Shown: piece by piece, positions 34,102-43,299 of the stretch
How positions within the stretch are numbered: position 1 is the first letter of the stretch
Layout: each line of letters opens with the position of its first letter
NCBI RefSeq assembly: GCF_001424875.1
Contig: NZ_LMCT01000056.1
Span: 1-52,247 of the forward strand
Source: Kitasatospora sp. Root107
Lineage (GTDB): Bacteria; Actinomycetota; Actinomycetes; Streptomycetales; Streptomycetaceae
DNA length: 52,247 nt
Reading direction: 5' to 3'
Made by a program: the position numbers and the translations under genes
The notes under the pieces: generated by a model
The model's database searches: none
Told to the model about the DNA's origin: nothing
What the model saw: the letters and a program-made list of their open reading frames with translations, nothing else

Positions 34102-34977
34102 ATGAGCAGCTGGCTCCCCACCGCTCCCTGTACGCCGGAGAGTTGTCTCGCCGATCCCGGGCCGACGGTGCCCGCACCGCTGCGCCTGCTGCGCGGGATC
34201 GGCTGTGTCGGTGCCCTGCTGACCGGGATCGCCGTGGTCGTGCTGACCCGGGGCTGGGACCGCGCGCCCCGACTGCGGGACGGCCTGCTCCGGTTCTGGA
34301 CCAGGTCGGTCCTGGCCGGGATGGGCGTCCGGCTGCGGGTGGTCGGGTCGCCCGCCCCGGGCGCCGTGCTGCGGGTGGCCAACCACATCTCGTGGCTGGA
34401 CATCGTGCTGTTCACCGCCGTCCGGCCGGGGCCGATGCTGGCCAAGACCGAGGTCAGGTCCTGGCCGGTGCTCGGATCGCTCACCGGGCGCGGCGGGACG
34501 GTCTTCATCGACCGCGAGAGCCTGCGCCAACTGCCCGGCACAGTAGGCGAGATGGCCGTCGTATTGCGGTCCGGGCGCCCGGTGACGGCCTTCCCCGAGG
34601 GCAGCACCTGGTGCGGTGCGGCGGGCGGTCGGTTCCGCCCAGCGGCGTTCCAGGCGGCGATCGACGCGGCGGTCCCCGTCCAGCCCGTGACGGTCCGCTA
34701 CCGGCTGGCCGACGGCCGGCTCTGCACCGCCCCTGGCTATGTCGGCGACGACGAACTGCTGCCGTCCATCCGCCGGGTGCTGGGCACCCGGGGCCTGGTC
34801 GCCGAACTCACCTTCCACTCCCCGATGCCCACCGACAACGGCACCGACCGCCGCCTACTGGCCCGCCGGGCCCAGGCCGCCATCGGCCCCCACCTCGGCG
34901 CCGCCCACCAGGTCGACCGCCCGCACGTCCCCGGCCGGCAGCGCCAGCAGGTCGCCGGCGCGGCCGCCTGGCGCTGA
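34102..34977 (+). CDS. OlsA/PlsC-like 1-acyl-sn-glycerol-type O-acyltransferase
   Basis: 291 residues. An N-terminal membrane helix (LLRGIGCVGALLTGIAVVVL, about 30-50) precedes the PlsC domain: VANHISWLDIV with His95 and Asp100 (HX4D), AKTEVRSWPVLG, GTVFIDRES, and VTAFPEGSTW with Glu166 (EGT-type motif, here EGS). OlsA adds the second acyl chain to lyso-ornithine lipid; related enzymes acylate lysophosphatidate. Pairing with the OlsB-like gene supports the first role. The gene converges on pstB with only 22 nt between stops and no clear hairpin. Confidence 0.84.
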   Translation: MSSWLPTAPCTPESCLADPGPTVPAPLRLLRGIGCVGALLTGIAVVVLTRGWDRAPRLRDGLLRFWTRSVLAGMGVRLRVVGSPAPGAVLRVANHISWLDIVLFTAVRPGPMLAKTEVRSWPVLGSLTGRGGTVFIDRESLRQLPGTVGEMAVVLRSGRPVTAFPEGSTWCGAAGGRFRPAAFQAAIDAAVPVQPVTVRYRLADGRLCTAPGYVGDDELLPSIRRVLGTRGLVAELTFHSPMPTDNGTDRRLLARRAQAAIGPHLGAAHQVDRPHVPGRQRQQVAGAAAWR

Positions 34978-34999
34978 TCCGCGGTCGGCTCCGACTCGC

Positions 35000-35821
35000 C
35001 TAGCCGAACCGGCCGTTCACGTAGTCCGCCGTCCGCTGGTCGGCCGGAGCGCCGAACAGCCGGTCGGTGGGGCCCGCCTCGATGATCCGGCCCGGGGTGT
35101 CGTGGCTGGCCAGGAAGAACGCGCAGGACTGCGAAACCCGCTGCGCCTGCTGCATGTTGTGCGTGACGATCACGATGGTGAGCCGGCCCCGCAGCTCGGC
35201 GATGGTCTCCTCGACCCGCCGGGTCGAGGTCGGGTCCAGCGCGGAGCAGGGCTCGTCCATCAGCAGGACGTCCGGCGAGACGGCCAGCGAGCGGGCGATG
35301 CAGAGCCGCTGCTGCTGCCCGCCGGAGAGCGAACCACCGGGCGAGCGCAGTCGGTTGCTGACCTCCTGCCAGAGTCCGGCGGCCTGCAGGCTGCTCTCCA
35401 CCAGGTGGTCCCGGTGCTCGCGGTCGGTCTTGACCCCGGCCAGCTTGAGCCCGCTGGCGACGTTGTCGTAGATGCTCATCGCCGGGAACGGGTTGGGCCG
35501 TTGGAAGACCATGCCGATCCGCCGCCGGACGTCGGCCGGGCGCCGCCCGGCGGCGTAGATGTCGGTGCCCGCGAGCAGCACCTCACCGGCCAGCCCCGAG
35601 CCGCGGACCATCTCGTGCATCCGGTTGAGGATCCGCAGGTAGGTGGACTTGCCGCAGCCGGACGGGCCGATCAGGGCAGTCACCTGACCGGCCGTCATGC
35701 TCAGCGAGACCCGGTCCAGCACCTTGCGGTCGCCGAACCAGGCCGAGACGCCCCGGGTCTCGATGCCGTACAGCGAGTCTTCGGTCCTGGGCAGTACGGC
35801 GGTGTCGACGGCGTCGGTCAT
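35000..35821 (-). CDS. pstB: Phosphate ABC transporter ATP-binding protein PstB
   Basis: 273 residues from ATG 35821; AAGGA lies about 10 nt upstream. Motifs: Walker A GPSGCGKST (about 46-54), Q-loop MVFQRPNPFP, signature SLSGGQQQRLCIARSLA, Walker B VLLMDEP and VIVTHNMQQAQRVS. PNPFP after the Q-loop and the THNMQQA switch are PstB hallmarks. It energises phosphate uptake with PstC and PstA. Unusually, it is last in the operon and separated from the permease genes by a binding-protein gene and the sortase-like gene. The first 20 residues are an extra acidic tail. Confidence 0.93.
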   Translation of the reverse strand: MTDAVDTAVLPRTEDSLYGIETRGVSAWFGDRKVLDRVSLSMTAGQVTALIGPSGCGKSTYLRILNRMHEMVRGSGLAGEVLLAGTDIYAAGRRPADVRRRIGMVFQRPNPFPAMSIYDNVASGLKLAGVKTDREHRDHLVESSLQAAGLWQEVSNRLRSPGGSLSGGQQQRLCIARSLAVSPDVLLMDEPCSALDPTSTRRVEETIAELRGRLTIVIVTHNMQQAQRVSQSCAFFLASHDTPGRIIEAGPTDRLFGAPADQRTADYVNGRFG

Positions 35822-35852
35822 CCCGGTGGTCCTTCGGTAGAGGTTCGGCGCT

Positions 35853-36746
35853 TCAGTACAGGTTGGGCAGCAGGGCGGCGGCGTTCTCGTAGCAGCTCCA
35901 GAGCAGCATCCCGAGCACCGGGGCCGCGCACAGGTAGGCCGCCCAGCGGTGCCAGAGCCGGACCGCCAGGGTGGACAGCGTGACGCCCGCGAGCAGGGCC
36001 AGCCCCCAGAGCTGGAGCGCGGGCAGGGCGGCCCGGTCGGCGGCCAGCGCCTTGTCGGTGGGCCGGAGCGCCCCCCGGGTACCGGAGTTGGGCTGGGTGT
36101 CGCCGAGCAGCCGGGCACCGACCAGCACGGTCGAGGAGGAGATCCAGTCCGAGTCGCCGGTGACCAGCACCAGCCGGTCCTTGGCCTGGTCGGTGAGCGG
36201 GTGGCCGGCGTCGCCGTGCTCGTTGACGACGTAACTGGCCCGGCCCTGACCGGTGGTCACCTCGATCCGGTCACCGTCCCGGAGTTCACCGATCCGGGCG
36301 AACGGGGCGCCGAAGCTGAACCGGCGGCCGAACAGCACGCTGACGCCGTGCTGTCCCGGCAGGACGGTGTCCCGCCGGTGGCCGGGGCCGCGCATCAGGT
36401 CCCGGCCGGTGGTGCCCTCGACCACCACGGTCTCGTACAGACCCAGCGCCGGGATGTCCAGCATCGCCATCGGCGCACCGTCGGTGGTGGGACCGGTGGG
36501 CGCGACCGCCTTGGCGAACTGGTCGCGCAGCGTCTTGTACGCGGCGGCCTGCGAGTGCTGCTCCTGCAACCCCGACAGCGCGGGCAGGTAGACGGCGAAG
36601 CCCAGCACCAGACCGGCCAGCGAGCTGGTCGCCCAGCCCGCCTGCACCACCCGGCGGCGGGCCGCCGACACGGGCGGGCGGGTGGCACGCGGGGGCGGAG
36701 CCGGCTCCGTGGTGCCGACCGGCCGGTCCAGCGTCGGGGCGCTCAT
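35853..36746 (-). CDS. Membrane protein with a catalytically dead sortase fold
   Basis: 297 residues; ATG 36746 overlaps the upstream stop (ATGA). Residues 1-45 are Pro/Arg-rich and cytoplasmic. A first membrane helix follows (WATSSLAGLVLGFAVYLPAL), then a sortase-like domain (about 85-215): LDIPALGLYETVVVEGTTGRDL, GPGHRRDTVLPG, FSFGAPFARIGELRDGDRIEV. At the C-terminus are two more membrane helices. In active sortases the corresponding segments read AGHR, TTCH and an Arg before the last strand. Here they read FGRR (Arg141 for His), VTGD (Gly197 for Cys) and SSTVLVGARL (no catalytic Arg). It cannot be a transpeptidase, so a structural role with the anchored binding proteins is inferred. Confidence 0.78.
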   Translation of the reverse strand: MSAPTLDRPVGTTEPAPPPRATRPPVSAARRRVVQAGWATSSLAGLVLGFAVYLPALSGLQEQHSQAAAYKTLRDQFAKAVAPTGPTTDGAPMAMLDIPALGLYETVVVEGTTGRDLMRGPGHRRDTVLPGQHGVSVLFGRRFSFGAPFARIGELRDGDRIEVTTGQGRASYVVNEHGDAGHPLTDQAKDRLVLVTGDSDWISSSTVLVGARLLGDTQPNSGTRGALRPTDKALAADRAALPALQLWGLALLAGVTLSTLAVRLWHRWAAYLCAAPVLGMLLWSCYENAAALLPNLY

Positions 36747-38467
36747 CGGGCCACTCCCCGGTTGCGGCGGCGGGCGGCCAGCCGGCCGCCGAGCAGCGGC
36801 GGTATCGCGACCACGGCGAGCAGTTCGAGCGCGGTGAGGGTGCTGAGCAGCCACTCGTCCTTGCGGTTGCCGACCTCCACCGTGCTCGCCGTCAGGTTGC
36901 CCGAGCCACCGCCCGAGCCACCTGCGCCGACCACCTGTCCGGTCTGCGGGTCGATCACCGGCGGGGCCGCGTCCGGGTCGCCCCCGGTACCGCCGGCGGT
37001 GCCACCCGCGGTACCGCCCGTGCCCCCACCGGTGCTCCCGCCACCGGTCGAACCGCCGCTGCTGCCACCGGAGTTGCCGCCGGTCGTACCGACGGTGCCG
37101 GAGCTGACCGGCTTGCCGTCCCTGACCACGCAGTCCAGCGGGGCGCCGGCCTTGTCACAGGGGCTCGGCTGCGGCGCGTTCACCAGCACGGTGAGCTGCC
37201 CGGAACTGTCGAAGGTCGGGTTGCCGCAGTTGGCCAGCGTCTCCGGGTTCACCGGGCTGGCGCTGCCCGGGATGTGGCCGACCTGGAGCATCCCGCCACG
37301 CACCAGGTTGCGCGGGATCGGCGAGTAGCCGAGGCTGTCGGCCTGCCCCTGGCCCGCGCACAGCACGTAGGAGATGAACTTGCTCAGCGCGTTGCCCTTC
37401 GCGTCGTTGAACCGGGGCGGCACCGGGTCGGCGACGCCCTGGCGCGGCACGATCAGGTAGCTGTAGCTGGAGACCGGGTAGGCCCGGGGGTCGGCCATGC
37501 TGTAGACGCCGTCCAGGTTCTGCTGCAGGAAGTTCGGGTCGCTGGGCGGTGTCGCGTCGTCAACTCCCTTGATCCTGGCGGCGGTCAGCGCGACGGCGAC
37601 GTTCGATGCGGTCGGCAGCGTGTAGTACCCGGCGGCGTTCAGCACCTTGACGACCGGCCAGTTGCTGCGCTTGGCGAAGGCGTACTCGTCGTAGCCGATG
37701 GTGCCCACGTTGCCAGGGGACTTGATGAAGTTGGCCACCGCGTCGGAGCCGTTCTGCGCGGTCATCCCCGGGACGGTCGGGTAGAACTCGGTGTAGTCAC
37801 CGCAGCTGATGCCGTTGATCGCCTTGCAGTGCCCCTCCCACTCGGCCTGGTGGGTGTGCTGCATCCAGCGGGTGAACTGCGCGGTGGCGCCCGAACCGTC
37901 GGAGCGGACCACCGGGCTGACCTCCAGGCGCGGCAGCGCCCGGCCGTAGTCCTTGGTGATGGCCGGATCGTCCCAGTAGGTGATCTTGCCGGTGAAGATC
38001 TTCACCAGGGTGTCCGAGGAGAGCCGCAGGTCGGTGACCCGCTTCCCGGCCACCACCAGGTTGTACATGAAGGCGGTGCCGCCCGCGGTGATCGGCACGT
38101 ACGAGTAGCCGTACACCGCCCGCTCGGCCCCGGCCGCGCCCGATCCGCCGATCGCCCCGCCCGCACCGGTGTCCGGCTTGGAGCGGAACGGGACGTCGGA
38201 GGCGACGAAGTCGTTCAGCCCGGCCGCCCAGGTCTTCCGGCCGGCCGCCGACCCCGACGGATTGAAGTTGATCTGGATGCCCTGCGGCACCACGTCCTGG
38301 CGCCACTGGTCGATGGCCGGGCCGGCCCAGCTGGAGCCTTCCGCGTTGAGCGAGGTCGCGGCGTACGCCGGGGTCGCCCGGCCGAGCGCCGCCGAGGCGG
38401 CGAGCAGCAGCAGGGCGAGCAGCAGAGCGGCTGCCCGGTGCGGCCGGTGAGCGGATGCCCACGGCAT
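36743..38467 (-). CDS. PstS-like phosphate-binding protein with C-terminal anchor
   Basis: 574 residues. Start ATG 38467 has AGAGGAG 5 nt upstream; a second in-frame ATG at 38530 overlaps the pstA stop. The signal peptide is residues 1-36 (cleavage near TPAYA). The mature part is a PstS-type domain: EGSSWAGPAIDQW, VPFRSK, YVPITAGGTAFMYNLVV, LVKIFTGKITYWDDPAI, SPVVRSDGSGATAQFTRWM, and NVGTIGYDEYAFAK. The phosphate-contacting SDGSGAT segment is intact. From about residue 470 a Gly/Ser/Thr linker (multiple GGSTGG units) leads to a membrane helix (LLSTLTALELLAVVAIPPLLGG) and a basic tail RRRNRGVAR. No lipobox and no LPxTG-type motif is present. Confidence 0.86.
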   Translation of the reverse strand: MPWASAHRPHRAAALLLALLLLAASAALGRATPAYAATSLNAEGSSWAGPAIDQWRQDVVPQGIQINFNPSGSAAGRKTWAAGLNDFVASDVPFRSKPDTGAGGAIGGSGAAGAERAVYGYSYVPITAGGTAFMYNLVVAGKRVTDLRLSSDTLVKIFTGKITYWDDPAITKDYGRALPRLEVSPVVRSDGSGATAQFTRWMQHTHQAEWEGHCKAINGISCGDYTEFYPTVPGMTAQNGSDAVANFIKSPGNVGTIGYDEYAFAKRSNWPVVKVLNAAGYYTLPTASNVAVALTAARIKGVDDATPPSDPNFLQQNLDGVYSMADPRAYPVSSYSYLIVPRQGVADPVPPRFNDAKGNALSKFISYVLCAGQGQADSLGYSPIPRNLVRGGMLQVGHIPGSASPVNPETLANCGNPTFDSSGQLTVLVNAPQPSPCDKAGAPLDCVVRDGKPVSSGTVGTTGGNSGGSSGGSTGGGSTGGGTGGTAGGTAGGTGGDPDAAPPVIDPQTGQVVGAGGSGGGSGNLTASTVEVGNRKDEWLLSTLTALELLAVVAIPPLLGGRLAARRRNRGVAR

Positions 38468-38526
38468 GGGGACTCCTCTGGGGTGGTCGGTCGGTACGGG
38501 AGCGGAAGGGGTGTCGCTCGGCCGGC

Positions 38527-39606
38527 TCATCGCACCCGCCCGAGGACCCGGGCGACGACGAACAGCACCAGCACCACGACCATCAGCACGAGCGCGGCCG
38601 CGAACGCCCGGGCCTCCATGTCGGGGTAGGGCTGGCGGACGTAGTTCCAGATGTACAGCGGCAGGCTGACCTGCTGCCCGGAGAACGGGTTGTTGTTGAA
38701 GTACGCGGTCATGCCGGAGGTGAGCAGCACCGGCGAGGTCTCGCCGACGCCGCGCGCCATGCCGAGCACCACGGCGGTGGCCAGGCCGGGCCTGGCGGTG
38801 GGCAGCACCACGTTCCACACCGTGCGCCACTGGCTGGCGCCGAGCGCGTAGGACGCCTCCCGCAGGGTGCCGGGCACCAGCCGGATCACCACCTCGGCGG
38901 CCCGGGTGACGATCGGCATCATCATCACGGTGAGCGCCAGCGAGGCGGCGAAGCCGCACCGGTCCACGCCCAGGGTGAGGATCACCACGCCGAGCACGAA
39001 CAGCCCGGCCACGATCGAGGGCAGTGCGGTCATCGCCTCGACCAGGGTGCGCACCGGCCGGGCGAACCGGCCGCCCACCTCGGACATGTAGACGGCGGCG
39101 GCGATGCCCAGCGGGACGGCGAACAGGGTGGACAGGCCGAGCTGTTCGAGCGAGCCGATGATCGCGTGCAGCGCGCCGCCGGAGGTGATCGGGGAGAGCG
39201 GGGCGGTGGTGGCCATCGACTCGGTGAAGAAGTTCAGGTGACTGGCCGCGCTCACCCCGCGCAACAGCAGGTAGCCGATCTGCTCCACGATCAGTCCGAC
39301 CACCAGCAGACCCGAGGTCCAGGCCAGCACCGTGACCAGGCGCTCCCGGACCAGCCGGCCGTCCCACTGCAGGGCGGTGGCCCCGGCGAAGAAGGCCAGG
39401 AACAGCAGGTACCAGCAGAGCAGGAAGCCCAACGCTCCGCTGAACGGCAGCAGCCGCTCGTACAACAGCCAGTCCAGGCCCAGCGATCCGCCCAACGCCC
39501 CGGCCAGGGTGGTGAGTTCGGCGCGGGTGACGCCACCGGTACGAATCCGGGCCTCCGGTTCGTCCGGGGCGGTCGCGGCGGAGGTCTTCTCAAGGGTGTC
39601 GGTCAT
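38527..39606 (-). CDS. pstA: Phosphate ABC transporter permease PstA
   Basis: 359 residues from ATG 39606. An N-terminal domain of about 120 residues with three membrane helices (including FSGALGFLLCWYLLFLAFFAGAT) precedes the typical PstA permease core: GALHAIIGSLEQLGL, FAVPLGIAAAVYMSEVGG, ALPSIVAGLFVLGVVIL, SLALTVMMMPIVTRAAEVVIRLVP, and the EAA loop REASYALGASQWRTVWNVVLPTARPGLATAVVLGMARGVGETSPVLLTSG. It forms the inner-membrane channel with PstC. It is longer than most PstA proteins because of the N-terminal part. Only 18 nt separate it from pstC. Confidence 0.92.
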   Translation of the reverse strand: MTDTLEKTSAATAPDEPEARIRTGGVTRAELTTLAGALGGSLGLDWLLYERLLPFSGALGFLLCWYLLFLAFFAGATALQWDGRLVRERLVTVLAWTSGLLVVGLIVEQIGYLLLRGVSAASHLNFFTESMATTAPLSPITSGGALHAIIGSLEQLGLSTLFAVPLGIAAAVYMSEVGGRFARPVRTLVEAMTALPSIVAGLFVLGVVILTLGVDRCGFAASLALTVMMMPIVTRAAEVVIRLVPGTLREASYALGASQWRTVWNVVLPTARPGLATAVVLGMARGVGETSPVLLTSGMTAYFNNNPFSGQQVSLPLYIWNYVRQPYPDMEARAFAAALVLMVVVLVLFVVARVLGRVR

Positions 39607-39624
39607 CGGCCGTGTCCTCGGTGC

Positions 39625-40635
39625 TCAGTCGGAGGTCGCCGCGCCGGAGCGCGAGCGGTTGATGATGACGCCGGCCGCCAGGTTGACCAGCAGCGTCAGG
39701 GCGAAGAGCACCAGTCCGGCCGCCATCAGGGCGGAGAGTGACAGCTCGTCGGACTCGCTGTAGCGCAGGGCGATCAGCGCCGAGATCGAGTTGGCGCCGT
39801 TCTCCAGCAGGTGGCCCTTGAAGACGAAGGCGGGCGAGATGATCAGCGCGACCGCGATGGTCTCGCCCATCGCCCGGCCGAAGCCGAGCATCACCGCGCC
39901 GATCACCCCGCCCCGGCCGAACGGCAGCACCACCGTGCGCACCATGCCCCAGCGGGTGCTGCCCAGCGCGTAGGCGCCCTCCCGCTCGCCCTGCGGGGCC
40001 TGCGAGAACACCTCCCGGCTGAGCGAGGTGACGATCGGGATGATCATCAGCGACACCACCACACCCGCGATGAAGGTCGAGGAGGTGTACGAGACGGTGA
40101 TGTCCCCGCGCCTGACCTTGAGGAACGGCACCCAGTCGCCCAGGTGGTTGGAGAGCCACCGGGACAGCCCGACGATCCTCGGCTGGAGGAAGACCAGGCC
40201 CCAGAGGCCGTAGACGATGCTGGGGATCGCGGCCATCAGGTCGATCAGCGAGATCAGCGCCGCTCGCAGCCGGACCGGCGCGTACTCCGAGATGAAGACC
40301 GCCGTGCCGAGCGCCACCGGCACCGAGATCAGCAGTGCGACCAGCGCGATCAGCGCGCCGTTCGGGAGCACGGAGGCGATGCCGAACTGGTGCGCACCGG
40401 TGTTCCAGCGCTGCTCCGTCAGGAACGACCAGCCGGTGACCTTCAGCGCCTCCCCGCCGCGCAGCAGCAGGAAGAAGGCGATCAGCCCCATGATCAGGAA
40501 GACCGAGAGTCCGGCCGCGGTCAGCCCGGCCCGGAACACCCGGTCGCCCCGGGAGACCGGCGAGCTGATCCGGCGTGGTCGGTCCTGGTCGGGCTCCCGG
40601 TAGGGCTCCGGTGGGGCGGGCGTGGTGCTTGTCAT
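39625..40635 (-). CDS. pstC: Phosphate ABC transporter permease PstC
   Basis: 336 residues from ATG 40635 (GGAGAA 8 nt upstream). After a cytoplasmic Pro/Arg-rich start comes RVFRAGLTAAGLSVFLIMGLIAFFLLLRG (TM1). The core has QFGIASVLPNGALIALVALLISVPVALGTAVFISEYA, DLMAAIPSIVYGLWGLVFLQP, and the EAA loop EREGAYALGSTRWGMVRTVVLPFGRGGVIGAVMLGFGRAMGETIAVALIIS. These are typical of PstC. It starts 55 nt after the large binding protein gene and pairs with PstA. Confidence 0.93.
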   Translation of the reverse strand: MTSTTPAPPEPYREPDQDRPRRISSPVSRGDRVFRAGLTAAGLSVFLIMGLIAFFLLLRGGEALKVTGWSFLTEQRWNTGAHQFGIASVLPNGALIALVALLISVPVALGTAVFISEYAPVRLRAALISLIDLMAAIPSIVYGLWGLVFLQPRIVGLSRWLSNHLGDWVPFLKVRRGDITVSYTSSTFIAGVVVSLMIIPIVTSLSREVFSQAPQGEREGAYALGSTRWGMVRTVVLPFGRGGVIGAVMLGFGRAMGETIAVALIISPAFVFKGHLLENGANSISALIALRYSESDELSLSALMAAGLVLFALTLLVNLAAGVIINRSRSGAATSD

Positions 40636-40690
40636 GGCAGGGTTCTCCGCTGCGTTCGGCACGGGCAACTGGCGTGCGGGGCTGGCCGGT

Positions 40691-43198
40691 TCACTTCCGG
40701 CCGAACAGCCGACGGAAGCCGGCCGCGACCCGCCCGCCGAGCGCGGTACCGCTCAGCAGCAGCGTGGTCGGACCGCCGACCAGCAGCACCCCGCCGATCA
40801 CCAGCAGCACCGGCAGCAGCAGCCGGGCCACGCCCGCCCGGTCCTGGCCGGGCCGTCCGGCCGCCACCGGGACGGCGGCGACCGGCGAGTTCGAGGCGGC
40901 CGGGGACTTGGCGGCCGGGGCCGCCACCGGGGCTGCTCCCGAACCACCGGTCGTACCAGCCTGGTCGGCGCCACCGGTGGTGCCGCCCGAGGAGCTGCCC
41001 CCGGTGCTCTGCCCGCCTCCGGTCGAGCCGCCGACCGTGCCGGCCGGGGTCACCGTGCCCGAGCTGCCGGGCCCCGCCACCGCGACCTGGTTGCCCGGCA
41101 GCGCGGAGTCCTGTGCGGCGACATGGCCGGCCGCCGCCTTGGCCTGGGCGGACTGAGCCTCCGTCAGCGCCAGGAAGCCCGGCGCCAGCAGACCGGGGGC
41201 GGTGCCGTAGACCTGACCGCTGCCCAGGTCGGTGGCCTGCCGAACGAACCGGGAGATCGCCCCCGCCTTGGCGCTGTCCAGGCCGCTGGTGGGCAGCATC
41301 GCGTACTGGACGGTGGTCAGCGGGTAGGCCGCCTTTGCGCTCGCGAAGGCCGATCCGGCGTCCCCGTACGGGAGTTGCTGGGTGCCGGTGACCGGGTCGG
41401 CCGTCATCACCGAGGCCGCCGCCTGGAGCGCGCCGAGCGAGGGGGTGACGAACTCCCCAGCCGGGTTGGCCAGCGCCGCCTCGGGCAGCGAGTACGCCTT
41501 GGCCTGCCCCGCGTCCATGATGGCGAACAGCGCGCGCTGGCCGACCGGCTGGGCCCCGCACTTGGGGTGGTTGCCGGTGTTGTCGATGTTCGGGTCACTG
41601 CAGGTGGCCCGGCCCTCCAGCACGTTGCGGGCGACCTGGCCGAGCCCGCCGATCAGCGGGTTCCACTCGTACTGCTTCCAGTGGTCCGGGCCGCTGAAGT
41701 CCTGCGGCTGGAAGGTGTCGGCCGGGTAGCCGGCGAACTTGGAGCGCAGGTAGAAGGAGTTCAGCCGCATGCCCCACGGGTCCTTGGCGCCACCGAGGAA
41801 CTGGGCGGCCTCCGGGTCCGCGGCGATCCACGCGGTGACCTGGTACACCAGGTCGGAGGTGCCGCCGACCACCACGGGAGTGGTCTCGGCCTTGTTGCCG
41901 CCGGAGCCGCAGTCCGGCCAGACCGGGCCGTTCACCACGTCCACCGGGTTGAGCTTGAGGAATTCCGGGTCCAGGAAGACGCACTTCGGGTTGCCGTCCA
42001 CCGAGGGGATGACGGCGCCGTACTGGAGGTCGTAGGACTGGGTCAGCAGTTTGGCCATCAGCCGGGCGTTCAGCCGCAGTTGTCGGACCTGCCGACGGTT
42101 GGTGGCGTCGTCGATCACGTACACCACGGAGACCGCGGTGGTGCCGAGCGGCGCGTAGACGTACGGCCGGGTGGCCGGGCTCCGCTCAGCCCGGGCGGTC
42201 AACGCCACGTCGGCGCCCCGGCGTTCGAGGAAGGCGGCCCGGGCCTGCGGCTCGCCACCGCCGAACACGTACTGCAGGTTGAGCGGCTGGTCACCGGCAC
42301 AGAACCCGGCCCGCCACTGCTGCACCGCACGGTTGGCCATCTCCAGGCCGGCCATCGCGAACTCGGCGTCGGCGGCCTTGCAGTCGCTCGGCGTGGCCGC
42401 GAACTGCACTGGCACCACGGCCCGCTGGTTCCAGGCGCAGCTCTCGCCGGTCTGGTAGCGACCGCCCGCGTTCTTCCGGAAGGAGCCGTCCGAGGCGGTG
42501 TTGAAGAAGCCGTCGCCGTCCGGCGAGTGGTCCTCGCAGTTCACCGTCCCCACCGGCGTCTGGTAGGCGCCAATCGAGTCGCCGCCGTACTGCGGCTCGA
42601 CCACGATCGAGCAGGCGTGCGCGGCGTCGCAGCCCAGGGTCTGGCTCTGCTGGGCGGTCCACAGCTCGATCTCGGCCTCGCCGGTGCCGTCCGGCCGGGT
42701 GGCCGCGATGACCATGTTGCTGGGGAACTCGGGGGTGGTGGCGCCCTGCGCCATCTCCTGCTCGAAGCCCTTGGCCGGGTCACCGTTGTAGACGGTGCTG
42801 CCGTAGCAGTCGGTCGGCCTGGGGTCGGTCCCCCGGCACTGGTAGACCCGGACCGAGTACAGGATGTCGGCCGAGCCGACCACCGCCACGTCCACCGGGC
42901 CGCCCCAGGTGAAGACGGTCGGGGTGAAGCCTGACCAGCGCACCCGGACCCGCTCGTTACCGAGGTTGGACGCGCTCTCCAGGGTGACCGACCCGCGCTC
43001 CCCGGTGGTCCAGTCCTCGGGGTGCCAGACCGGCGGGCCCGGCACCGTCACGCCGCCCGCCGCGTGCGCCTGGGGCACCGTACCGAGGCCGCTGGGCAGC
43101 ACGGCCAGGGTGACCGCGGCCGCCCAGGCGATCGTGGCGGCGGCGAACACTTTCGCCCACCGCCGACGCGCGAAACTGCCCGGTCTGCGGAGCCTCAT
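40691..43198 (-). CDS. Very large exported PstS-related binding protein with membrane anchor
   Basis: 835 residues, more than twice the normal PstS length. ATG 43198 has AAAGGG 8 nt upstream. Signal peptide 1-46 (VPQAHA). An N-terminal region (about 60-300) with several Cys residues (QCRGTDPRPTDCYG, LGCDAAHACS, TVNCEDHSPDGDGFF) looks like a separate disulfide-containing domain. The central and C-terminal parts (about 300-720) resemble an elaborated periplasmic-binding fold: YVYAPLGTTAVSVVYVID, LNARLMAKLLTQSYD, and GTSDLVYQVTAWI. A Gly/Ser/Thr linker follows (STGGGQSTGG), then a membrane helix (LLLPVLLVIGGVLLVGG) and the tail RRLFGRK. The classical SDGSGAT phosphate loop is not evident. Likely first gene of the pstCA operon. 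Confidence 0.78.
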   Translation of the reverse strand: MRLRRPGSFARRRWAKVFAAATIAWAAAVTLAVLPSGLGTVPQAHAAGGVTVPGPPVWHPEDWTTGERGSVTLESASNLGNERVRVRWSGFTPTVFTWGGPVDVAVVGSADILYSVRVYQCRGTDPRPTDCYGSTVYNGDPAKGFEQEMAQGATTPEFPSNMVIAATRPDGTGEAEIELWTAQQSQTLGCDAAHACSIVVEPQYGGDSIGAYQTPVGTVNCEDHSPDGDGFFNTASDGSFRKNAGGRYQTGESCAWNQRAVVPVQFAATPSDCKAADAEFAMAGLEMANRAVQQWRAGFCAGDQPLNLQYVFGGGEPQARAAFLERRGADVALTARAERSPATRPYVYAPLGTTAVSVVYVIDDATNRRQVRQLRLNARLMAKLLTQSYDLQYGAVIPSVDGNPKCVFLDPEFLKLNPVDVVNGPVWPDCGSGGNKAETTPVVVGGTSDLVYQVTAWIAADPEAAQFLGGAKDPWGMRLNSFYLRSKFAGYPADTFQPQDFSGPDHWKQYEWNPLIGGLGQVARNVLEGRATCSDPNIDNTGNHPKCGAQPVGQRALFAIMDAGQAKAYSLPEAALANPAGEFVTPSLGALQAAASVMTADPVTGTQQLPYGDAGSAFASAKAAYPLTTVQYAMLPTSGLDSAKAGAISRFVRQATDLGSGQVYGTAPGLLAPGFLALTEAQSAQAKAAAGHVAAQDSALPGNQVAVAGPGSSGTVTPAGTVGGSTGGGQSTGGSSSGGTTGGADQAGTTGGSGAAPVAAPAAKSPAASNSPVAAVPVAAGRPGQDRAGVARLLLPVLLVIGGVLLVGGPTTLLLSGTALGGRVAAGFRRLFGRK

Positions 43199-43299
43199 GA
43201 GGGTGCCCTTTCGATGTGCCGATCACGGCCGTCCGGAACCGGACCCACCCGGATCGAGACTCCGGTATTTCCCCATGTGGATATGACAGTTGATGGCCA

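Noticed and set aside
36900..37090. Short tandem repeats that might suggest a repeat locus
   Set aside because: They are in frame and encode the Gly/Ser/Thr linker of the anchored binding protein; there are no spacers as in CRISPR.
36743..43198. LPxTG-like sorting signals in the anchored binding proteins
   Set aside because: The segments before both C-terminal membrane helices contain no LPxTG, LAxTG or similar motif.
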